Shown here piece by piece: positions 56,653 through 64,000 of a stretch of DNA of 64,000 nt. The DNA comes from Apostichopus japonicus (taxonomy: Eukaryota > Echinodermata > Holothuroidea > Aspidochirotida > Stichopodidae): NCBI RefSeq assembly GCF_037975245.1, contig NC_092582.1, positions 9,621,001 through 9,685,000 on the forward strand, in the 5' to 3' direction. Each line of letters begins with the position of its first letter. The first letter of the stretch is position 1. Under the pieces are notes generated by a model. The model saw only the letters and a list, made by a program, of their open reading frames with translations. It made no database searches and had not been told where the DNA came from. The position numbers and the translations under genes were made by a program.

Positions 56653-57540
56653 TCGTCTTATTCTTCAATGACTGACCCTAAATATCCTCCTACTGAATGT
56701 CCCCAACTAACGATAGGAGGTACCATCCCCATTCTACACCTCCCACTTTGCTACTGATACTGCTCTATGTTGATTTCCATGGATAGATATCTTAAGCACT
56801 ATGGATGTGTATATGAGGTTGAAGGTCGAATATCTCCACAAGTACAGCAAAATTTGGGTAAAATTAGCAAACTGAGAAATCTTTGACCTGGTTTTGTTAA
56901 TAAACCATACTTCTTATTTTTTGGTAAAATGCATGTGCTATATAATTTTGTGTTGCCTCTGAGGACTGTCTGACTGTTAGACTTGGTAGTCCAGTCACTT
57001 TAAGTAATGTCCCTAAGGTGTTTAAAGGGTAATTTCTCAAGAGTTAACAGTGCTATAAAGAGTACAAATTGGACAAGTGATAGCAATTGCTCTATAGAAT
57101 ATCAAAATCAATGTTGTGCCATAAATGGTTATCCTTTCAAACATTACATCATTAATGTAGGTCATGTACTGTGGAAATTTATTCAATTCATTTATATTAT
57201 AGTAGTACTGATGGGCAGCATGGCAAGAATTTTAAAGAAAATAACAAGTTGCAGCCTCATTTTTGGAATTACTGCACTTTGGATTGTTACTTTTCTAGCA
57301 GGGTAATATTTAGTACTGATGCATGAAATTTACCATCACTGGATGCCACAATTGACAGGTGCATATACAATGCAGTTAAAACCACACAAAACTGTCCATG
57401 GTAATAATGTAAGTTTATCCCTTACTCTTTAGACATTGCACATTTGTAAAGAAACGAAGATCAAAATGCTGTAAAGAATGTACCTATAACGATAAGAATA
57501 TCTCACAAAACACCTGCAGATGACTAACGGTCAGGTAAAT
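56653..57540. other. Unique AT-rich stretch, no gene seen
   Basis: The 99-aa plus-strand frame (57007-57306) has hydrophobic segments (FIQFIYIIVVLMG, FGITALWIVTFLAG). It lacks recognisable motifs and is taken as chance. Confidence 0.4.
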
Positions 57541-57680
57541 AGTAGTGTAATGTAAATAAAATCTTATATAGCGCACTACGCGCGCTGCATCTGTGCGCTT
57601 TTACAAACAATCTAGAAAATACAAAGACATAAAACATTAAATACAAAAACACAGTAAATACATATACCATCTACAGAAAT
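57541..57680 (-). repeat. LINE/SINE 3' end (GCGC tail family)
   Basis: AAATAAAATCTTATATAGCG, CACTACGCGCGCTGCATCTG and TGCGCTTTTACA form the compact 3' terminus seen at 35.3, 48.9 and 49.9 kb, here diverged. Confidence 0.5.
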
Positions 57681-57963
57681 ATACAGGAATATGAGATTGA
57701 AAAACTTTTAAAGGCACTGGAAAAGAGTAAAGCGATAGAACAGATTGACTACAAAATCTACAATTTGAATGCTAAAAACTGAAAATTCCATTTGAAGTTA
57801 GAACCTTAAAACCAACATGACATAACAACATAAAATCTATAAAAAAAAGTATAGACAAAATCAAATAGAAACAATGAACACATCAGCCTATTACAACTAC
57901 ATAGGAAATAACAACAAAGTAACTACAAACATCGCTGGTCGTAATTGGAGAGCCACTTGAAGA

Positions 57964-58067
57964 AATCTCACAACTTTATTTAAGGCAAGAAAAACAACAC
58001 TCTGTACACCAGTGTAATCTCACAACTTTATTTAAGGCACGAAAATCAACACTCTGTACATCAGTGT
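57964..58067. repeat. Tandem duplication of a 52-bp unit
   Basis: AATCTCACAACTTTATTTAA to ACACTCTGTACA(C/T)CAGTGT occurs twice in a row, with three differences. A MITE begins exactly at its right edge. Confidence 0.88.
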
Positions 58068-58403
58068 CAGTGGCGTAGGAAGGTACTTTTGAGTGGGGGG
58101 GCTGAAGACTGATGGCCGGCCTGGGGGAGGGGTCTAAGGGGAGGGGGTGTCCCCCTCCCCTTTGGAATTTGTTGCATTTCCAGGTAGCCTCAGATGCAAT
58201 TTGGTGCAATATAGCACACTTCAACACCCACTCCATTTTGTAAACTTAATTTTGTATTTTCACCAGGCCTTTTTTCTCATTTGGAAATGAAAAAGGGGTT
58301 TTCTGACTTGCGAAGCGGGGGGGCGGAATGATACTTCCGCCCCTCCACATTTTTCACTGGGGGGGCTGGCACCCCCCCAGCCCCCCCGGTTCCTACGCCC
58401 TTG
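58068..58403. mobile_element. hAT-like MITE, CAGTGGCGTAGGAA ends (336 bp)
   Basis: The ends are CAGTGGCGTAGGAA and, inverted, CAAGGGCGTAGGAACC, with G runs inside both. No matching flanking 8-mers were found, so the insertion is inferred from the ends alone. The interior word GGGGTGTCCCCCTCCCC is shared with relics at 6.3, 43.0 and 59.5 kb. Confidence 0.7.
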
Positions 58404-60240
58404 TTATGTACCACTCTGAAAGCTGTTGTAGTGTTCAGTCATTATAACATGCATGGCAAGGAGCATTCATAGAGCATAGATCTGAATTAAAAGTTGCAAA
58501 GAACATCAACAGCAAAAAAAAAATCAAGCATCAATAACCATTCAAGCAATCTTGTTTAGAGAATACTATCATTCACAATGCTACATTGACAGTAACAGGT
58601 ATGGAGTACGAGTGCTTCATGTGTATATGTTAGTACCTCAAGCACTTCATGTTTGTTGCATTAATATCACTGCAACAGCTAACTGGATATTTTAGTGACT
58701 AGAGTCATCACTGATTACACCATTGGTATGTTCTGTACGGTGTTACAAGAATGATGTACAGATGCCAAAGTTTAGAACACCTCATCAAGAAGCAAGTATT
58801 TTGTCCAAAATAAACTCTTGATGCAAAGAGCAAAAAAGAAAAAGAAAAACCCTGGCAAGATAACTGTTAAGTCACATTACTTATCACTAAATGCAAAGCA
58901 ATACTTAAAGTGAGTCAAAGAAGAACATAGAACTAACACAGTGATATGAGTCAGTAACTCGTCTTGACCTTAACATGAAGTGACTTGACACAACTCTACA
59001 CAAAAAACCACCAAATATACCGAAAGACCCTCAAACTTCCACCACTTCTTCACGAATAGGTAACTAACCCAATTGATATCTACTTATGTCCCTGGATTTC
59101 CTAGAAAGAATATAGTCACCTTATTAAGTTGAACTGTACATTGAAGACAACTACTGTATTATTTACCACAGAATCAATTCATGAGTGTAAATATGAAGCA
59201 CTAAAAGCCAAAAGGTCTAATTTTGCTGAATGCTAGAGAACAAAACCATGAGAATGAGTACAGAAAAATTGACTAGAGCACAGGCAAAGGATCAGGGGAG
59301 CAAGGGGTCCGTTTCCAGTCCCTTATCAAACTGGGGGATGATTGAGGGGGGGGGGGGGAGGAGTTGGTAGGTATATTTTTCCTGTGATCAAACTTTCAGT
59401 TGGATAAATCCATAATGTAATATGATGTAAATATATTTTGTACAGAGCCCTGTTATTCAAACTGTTTTGTTTGGTGATCCCAAATTTATCCTTCATCTGA
59501 GGCCTAAGAGGAGGAGGTGTACCCCTTCTCCTTTGCAAATTTTTCACATGATTAAGGGTTTTTAGTTGCAAAATGGGCATACAGTTTGCAAGTTTTGAAG
59601 TACCTTATGATTAAGAAATTTCTACCGTGAGTTTATTTTAATGTTGAGCTTTTCGTGCAAATTAATTAATTATTGAAATAAATTACTTCAAAACTATTAA
59701 CAAAGTTCAAGGTGATTATCATGATATTCAAATGTAGCATAGATGTGCAACATTGAGTCAACATTAAAGAAGCAAGATGTTACAAATACCAGGGTGATAT
59801 TTTATAAGTAATGCATGACAGCTAATTGGAAATAGGTTTCAGTAGCATCGATCAATAATTCAAAGGAAGATAAGTTAAATGAACACTTAAAGACATTTAC
59901 AATTGGTTAAAACTGTCACATAATTACATTATAAATAAAGTCACACCCTAAGGCAATCATTGAATATTTTAGTATTGCTGATAAACATTGCAAGAATTCA
60001 CATTGGTATTGCACTTTGCTCACTTGGTTTGGCATCAGTTACAAAAGTAACAAAAATATTCAAATATATTTCAGAGATATAAAAGGCACTAAAAAATCAA
60101 ATTGCTGATACTTATTTATTCAGCTACAGTAGTAGGATCAACAACATTGGCAAACCAATACCTTCAAAGTCTACTGCACTAATGACAATATCAAACTTGG
60201 AGTCATTTCATGGACCCACTTATAAAGATCCGACTGAATA
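58404..60240. other. Mostly unique DNA with a G-rich relic
   Basis: At about 59290-59575 a relic has a G(13) run (59345-59358) and GGAGGTGTACCCCTTCTCC, related to MITE interiors. No gene was found in the remainder. Confidence 0.4.
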
Positions 60241-60244
60241 TTAA

Positions 60245-60570
60245 AGCAGCTTTTTGTGTCCTTTTCTATGATTTTCTCATGTGAATGAACCTATTTCAAG
60301 CAACTGTTCATAAATAAACATGTTAGCTATTCACTGATTGGTTGAATTCAAACCAGTGGATTTGGGGAACTGCATGCAATCAAGTTTAAATGAGGAATTT
60401 GTAAGATCTAGACACTACTCATTATCTGCAGAATTCCTTAATTACTCGCAAATTAATGCTCTTGGCAGGGAAAAACCTTGGCAAATATCTAAGTTTGCTG
60501 TTTTGTGAACAATACATGTAAAAACTTGATGGACATGTCAGAAAGGTGGGAAAACGTGGGAAAAGCTGCT
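60245..60570 (+). mobile_element. TTAA MITE, family T2, short copy (326 bp)
   Basis: TTAA lies at 60241-60244 and 60571-60574. The inverted ends AGCAGCTTTTT and AAAAGCTGCT are clear. It aligns to 40232-40903 except for a missing middle. Confidence 0.92.
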
Positions 60571-60600
60571 TTAAGTTGATAGGAAAGAGATTGAGTAATA

Positions 60601-60645
<45 letters not shown>
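60601..60645. repeat. (TA)n microsatellite
   Basis: An almost pure TA run of about 44 bp, followed by a small tandem ACAATAAATATAAAAGGTT (60663-60702). Confidence 0.9.
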
Positions 60646-60650
<5 letters not shown>

Positions 60651-60772
60651 CAGATCCATATACAATAAATATAAAAGGTTACAATAAATATAAAAGGTTA
60701 TATATAAATATATAAAACTACCTTACGGCGATGGCAGGGCACCATCTAGATCTTATTGCTTCTGTGCACCTG

Positions 60773-60778
60773 TTTATT
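60773..60778 (-). promoter_or_regulatory. Candidate polyadenylation signal for the TRAF gene
   Basis: TTTATT on the plus strand reads AATAAA on the minus strand, about 330 bases after the stop codon at 61111. It is the nearest clean signal seen, but AT-rich DNA gives such words by chance. Confidence 0.3.
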
Positions 60779-61110
60779 AACAGTACTCAGTTGTTGCCAC
60801 CGATAACAGATGACTTTTTAGGCAAAAATGAGTAATTGCTGTCACCATTGACCTTTTTTGTTAATGGGGCCTGTTTCACAATAGTTCAGAAAACCAACAG
60901 TGCATGCTAGTATCATGCACTATCTGAAGGTGTGAGGTGTTCACTCATACTGTGCGCATGCCAAAGTATTTCCTAGGGTACAGCTCTACAATTTACGTTT
61001 GCTCAAATATTCAAATATAAAAGATTCCAATATAAAAAATTCAAATGACAAAAAAAAGAAGCTTCAATGAGAAATTAAACTTGAAACTTCTGGAACATTT
61101 CACATCATCG

Positions 61111-61914
61111 TCATGTGTCAGATGCATTAACCTCGATTTGAAGAAGAATGGTATCATTCTTAATGAACCCCTTCTGGGGATTCTCGACGTCTTCTTGCAG
61201 AGCAAAGAGAGGACATCCCGAAGCGATGTTCATTTCTCTTTGTGGTTTCGAGAATGAACTACTGCTAGGATCAGGCCTGAAGGCATCCTCGATGTGGGGC
61301 TTTCCCGACTGGTTCAACAACCTGAAACAGACTCGCCGCCGGAAGGGCCACTGCAGGAAACTGTCATGATCTCCTCTTTTGATGGCAAAGAAAATGGAGA
61401 GGTATTTGCCTTTGCCGACACCATCACCGTTCAAGTACACACGACCGCACATCTTGTAGCCCGTCCTCGACGTGAAGAAGGCTTCAGAGTAAAACGATGT
61501 CGGTCCCGTTGTGGCTGCCTCGAGTTTCCTCTTCCGATAATCCTTTATCTCCCAATTCAGTATCCCATCATCAGATAAATTTGCAATTCCTTCCAACTTC
61601 ATGGTCAGCTGTGCGATTTCAACACCCTGCATGGCAACTGTGTTCTGGAGGGCCAGAATGGCCTTCTCTTGACTCTCGTACAGCTTTGATAAGTCCTTCA
61701 GGACATTTTCTCGCTCTTTGCATTTGCCCGCAGAGGCCTCCAGTTTCCCATCGAGGAATCCCAACGCTTCTTGTACAATCTTCAACTTTTCCGAGTTCAC
61801 GGCCACTGCTCGTTTGGTGTTGTCGTTGTTACCTTTCGAGTCTAGGGAGAGGTCTTTGACGTTCGTCTCAAGATCGCTATAATTTGAAGCAGCTCCAAAC
61901 GCTTCATAGCTTAC
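61111..61914 (-). CDS. Last exon of a TRAF2/3-like adaptor: coiled coil plus MATH (TRAF-C) domain
   Basis: It encodes 267 residues to the stop, after a clear acceptor (CTTCAATTGCAG) in phase 0. Residues about 10-112 are heptad-rich (LYESQEKAILALQNTVAM), the TRAF-N coiled coil that trimerises. Residues 117-263 are a well-kept TRAF-C domain: DGILNWEIKDYRKRK, FYSEAFFTSRTGYKM, RVYLNGDGVGKG (158-169), YLSIFFAIKRGDHDSFLQWPF, RPDPSSSSF (213-221) and EMNIASGCP (227-235). The Arg, Tyr and Asp of RVYLNGDG, the serine cluster and the SGCP loop are the parts that bind TNF-receptor tails in TRAF1/2/3/5, so this copy should keep canonical binding. Such proteins link TNF-receptor and related receptors to NF-kB and MAP-kinase signalling in the cytoplasm. 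The RING and zinc fingers lie upstream, outside the window. Confidence 0.93.
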   Translation of the reverse strand, partial: VSYEAFGAASNYSDLETNVKDLSLDSKGNNDNTKRAVAVNSEKLKIVQEALGFLDGKLEASAGKCKERENVLKDLSKLYESQEKAILALQNTVAMQGVEIAQLTMKLEGIANLSDDGILNWEIKDYRKRKLEAATTGPTSFYSEAFFTSRTGYKMCGRVYLNGDGVGKGKYLSIFFAIKRGDHDSFLQWPFRRRVCFRLLNQSGKPHIEDAFRPDPSSSSFSKPQREMNIASGCPLFALQEDVENPQKGFIKNDTILLQIEVNASDT

Positions 61915-61974
61915 CTGCAATTGAAGTATAGATACATTGTATTATTTATTTATAATAATTTGCTATTAGTATTA

Positions 61975-62500
61975 TTTGTCACACTCTTCTTCCAAAGTGA
62001 CCTCTGCAACTGGACGCCACAGGCTGTGATTCGAACCTTATTTTCCCAAACTACATAGCAGTTTTCTCTAAGTTAATAGACAACAATGATGTCTCTCAAC
62101 TTACCTGAGGCTGAAAATCCTCATTTGCAAGGAAACTTGAGAATATCACGTGCATTCTTAAATTCTTCGGGGCAAAATTCATGTTAAAAATAAAATTGTA
62201 CATCATCTCACCTGGATTGCAGTTGGATTTTATCACTACCTTTCCGAAAAAAGGATGATGAATTTGATTAACATGCCCATAACAAGCTGGTGATTTGGCC
62301 AGATCTGCCCCCCCCCGCCTCACCCCACCCCCCTCTTTCATCATAAGATATAGCAAGATAGAAACTTTGTTTTATGGTAAATCAAAATATTTAACAGAGT
62401 TTGGTAGGTGGAGAGATGGAAAGTGAGCTGACCTAACATGAATTAGTTATCAAAATAAAATAAAACTGTTAGCAAACTGCTTATCCACTAGAGAGCCTGT
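61975..62500. other. Intron of the TRAF gene, no exon seen
   Basis: A C run near 62308-62335 and short frames only. The minus-strand 86-aa frame has no domain. Confidence 0.45.
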
Positions 62501-62504
62501 GTAA

Positions 62505-62640
62505 TAGAATGTGTAAAAGTAAGTTGGCCTGACGTTTCGATCCTAGCAGGATCTTGAGCAGGATCTTCGATCCAAGCAGGATCCTGCTAGGATCGAAACG
62601 TCAGGCCAACTCCAGGCCAACTTACTTTTACAGTACACAT
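62505..62640. repeat. Foldback hairpin containing GATCGAAACGTCAGG arms
   Basis: The left arm (AAGTAAGTTGGCCTGACGTTTCGATCCTAGCAGGATC in order, about 62517-62553) is the inverted complement of the right arm (about 62577-62632). The right arm has a 10-15 bp local duplication of CCAGGCCAACT. Related single arms lie at 24345, 24705 and 44915. It is inside the TRAF intron on the minus strand. Confidence 0.82.
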
Positions 62641-62694
62641 GAATTAGTTATGTCTGATTTTATCATTGTTTTCACTGTGAAACACACTAATTGA

Positions 62695-63030
62695 GTTACC
62701 CAATCTACAAGGTCTTCCAATTTTGACCATTGCTGACCTCAACTGACTTTCAAGCACCACCAAAATTGATAGTAACATACTTACTAAGTATCTACACACC
62801 AAGTATGAGACTCACCAAAGCTGGACTTGCTGAATTAGCTTGCTTACAAGGTTTTTCAGATTTTGACAATCTCAAATGACCTTTGATCTCCACCAAAGTT
62901 ACTAGAAAACTAGTGTTCATTAAGGGACATTTACCCTCCAGCTATGACAGACAGCAAACCATTTTAATCTTTGAGTTTATAACTTATTTAACTTATAAAC
63001 TTATTTGCAACATTCACATATTATGGTGAC
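62695..63030 (+). repeat. DR1-type dispersed repeat block
   Basis: It carries TGACCATTGCTGACCTCAA, GTATGAGACTCACCAAAGC and TGCTTACAAGGTTTTTCAGA, then TGACCTTTGATCT (62878-62890). It has the family order but lies in the TRAF intron and lacks the AC run. Confidence 0.65.
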
Positions 63031-63139
63031 TACTACCTCAAATGACCTTTTGCTCCCCTACCCAACTATAAACCCAGCCAAGAATTTAATACCAAGTATT
63101 GAAGGTCATACACGTCAGCTTTGCAGGTTAATCATGTTA

Positions 63140-63355
63140 CCATACCAAGGTGTCAAATACAAATACCAAGGTGTCAAATACAAATAACAAGGTGTCGAAT
63201 ACAAATATCCACACAGACAGGCAACTTCACAACCACATACTGTAGCTTCCTTGTGCAAGATGATGCACAACTAGTCAAATACAAATATCCACACATACAG
63301 GCAACTTCACCACCACATAGCTTCCTTTTGCATGATGATGCACAACTACTGTAGT
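63140..63355. repeat. Two small tandem arrays
   Basis: CCAAGGTGTCAAATACAAATA repeats three times (about 63147-63208). A unit of about 80-85 bp with ATCCACACA(G/T)ACAGGCAAC, then GATGATGCACAACTA, follows twice (about 63208-63350). Confidence 0.85.
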
Positions 63356-63374
63356 AAATTTAAATTTTAATTAC

Positions 63375-63437
63375 CGTTTCATGATTCGTCCTTGGAGGCT
63401 CTGCCTGAGGTATCCGGTCAGACGTACAGTTATGACT
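63375..63437 (-). CDS. Probable internal exon of the TRAF gene (63 bp)
   Basis: On the minus strand, TATCTTTCTCTCTGTAG (a strong acceptor with a pyrimidine tract) is followed by 63 open bases and then GTAATT (donor). The 21 codons begin SHNCTSDRIPQAEPPRT and end in phase 0, matching the phase-0 start of the last exon. The length, phase and both sites fit a linker exon between the zinc-finger and coiled-coil parts. The peptide is not conserved enough to recognise, so it rests on splice signals alone. The next upstream exon is not visible before the window ends. Confidence 0.55.
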
Positions 63438-63641
63438 CTACAGAGAGAAAGATATGAAAACGATAACACACTTCATAACTTTAGCAGTGACAGCAAGAAT
63501 CACATATTCCTAATATTGACAAGGCTTAAGCTCCTTTTCCTGAGAAAATTACATGCGAATCCGATTTGGTATTTGCAATCTGTCCAATATGTTGAAACTT
63601 TACTCATACTTTTGTTGACCAAAGGACAAGTACAGTATGCA

Positions 63642-63644
<3 letters not shown>

Positions 63645-63693
<49 letters not shown>
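63645..63693. repeat. (TA)n microsatellite
   Basis: About 48 bp of pure TA. A second shorter run lies at about 63898-63917. The YIYIYI frames of 163 and 101 aa crossing it are artefacts. Confidence 0.92.
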
Positions 63694-63696
<3 letters not shown>

Positions 63697-63776
63697 AAAC
63701 GCTACAGCTATATACAAACGCTTACAGTGGAATTACGACCTTCCTTACCGGTTTCGAACCTCTGGACATACAATCA

Positions 63777-63848
63777 GCGTCCATTGCCTATTTGGTTAGG
63801 GTGTCCGCGTACAAAGCGGGAGGCCCGGGTTCGTATCCCGGTGGAGGC
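63777..63848 (+). tRNA. tRNA-like sequence, cloverleaf-competent, anticodon ACA; probably a tRNA-derived SINE head or tRNA pseudogene
   Basis: The acceptor stem GCGTCCA pairs with TGGAGGC except at one position. The D arm GCCT/GGGT pairs with wobbles around ATTTGGTTA. The anticodon stem TCCGC/GCGGG closes the loop GTACAAA (anticodon ACA at 63811-63813). The T arm CCGGG/CCCGG holds TTCGTAT. Box B (GGTTCGTATCC) differs from consensus at one base. ACA would read Cys TGT, an anticodon animals normally lack, so a functional tRNA is unlikely. A second box B-like word GGTTTCGAACC lies just upstream (63751-63761). The flanking TA repeats and short 3' body fit a SINE. Confidence 0.55.
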
Positions 63849-64000
63849 TGGAAGTTTTTTCACTGTTCTTGATTTTCCAACTCATTACGATTTTCATTTA
63901 TATATATATATATATATTCATTCCATTAACATAAAGTTTTAAAATATATTCATTCCATTAACATAAAGTTTGTTCAAAGTATCTCTTTCGAGATCCGGCT

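Noticed and set aside
62020-62045. Box B-like word GGTTCGAATCA on the minus strand
   Set aside because: The bases around it do not form a T stem and no A box lies at the right distance.
63381-63942. 163- and 101-aa frames with YIYIYI runs
   Set aside because: They are translations of the TA microsatellite joined to a tRNA-like sequence. The minus-strand exon at 63375-63437 is a separate call based on splice sites.

Overview
The window looks like intron-rich, repeat-dense nuclear DNA from a marine invertebrate animal, plausibly an echinoderm or another deuterostome. The reasons are spliced TRAF-family exons, LINE reverse-transcriptase relics, many short DNA transposons with 8-bp or TTAA target duplications, and AC, AT and ATT microsatellites. 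There are no operons, Shine-Dalgarno sites or dense ORFs. The species cannot be named from the sequence, and almost every ORF over 60 codons is a repeat translated in a chance frame.

Genes: two are convincing, both on the minus strand and both seen only as 3' parts. At the right, 61111-61914 is the last exon of a TRAF2/3-like adaptor (coiled coil plus MATH/TRAF-C domain), with a probable upstream 63-bp exon at 63375-63437; the rest lies beyond the window. At 27361-27978 is the last exon of a second, strongly diverged TRAF-like gene. Both last exons start in phase 0 at the coiled coil, which suggests a duplicated gene family. No RING or zinc-finger exon was found for either. A weak promoter-like module with two short frames lies at 9690-10108.

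Repeats by region: 0.3-5.6 kb is a diverged tandem array (period about 295-300 bp) interrupted by a 1.3-kb hAT-type MITE. 5.8-9.0 kb is mostly unique, with one long inverted repeat. 9.0-14.0 kb holds a 250-bp repeat in three copies, a CATAGGCG-ended MITE with another hAT relic inside it, and a foldback element built on GGTACC-rich 12-mers. 14.0-14.7 kb is a decayed LINE. 16.3-17.4 kb is a MITE inside a MITE. 17.7-20.4 kb carries a dispersed family rich in DR1 nuclear-receptor-like sites. 20.9-22.8 kb is a foldback element of CAGG-type minisatellites. 24.2-25.1 kb is tandem duplications. 31.9-47.0 kb carries four copies of one TTAA MITE, two copies of a GAGACC-ended MITE and LINE tails. 47.5-50.1 kb is an A-B-A'-B' duplication. 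51.5-58.4 kb is a dense cluster of hAT-type MITEs. 58.4-61 kb is mostly unique, apart from a TTAA element and an AT run. The right end has a foldback hairpin and a tRNA-like sequence.

The most distinctive signal is non-coding. Several transposon families with different terminal repeats share one core of about 110 bp (a GCGCCACCAT...TTGGCGC hairpin followed by a conserved tract) and carry long G or C runs just inside both ends. Target duplications at most of these elements can be read directly.
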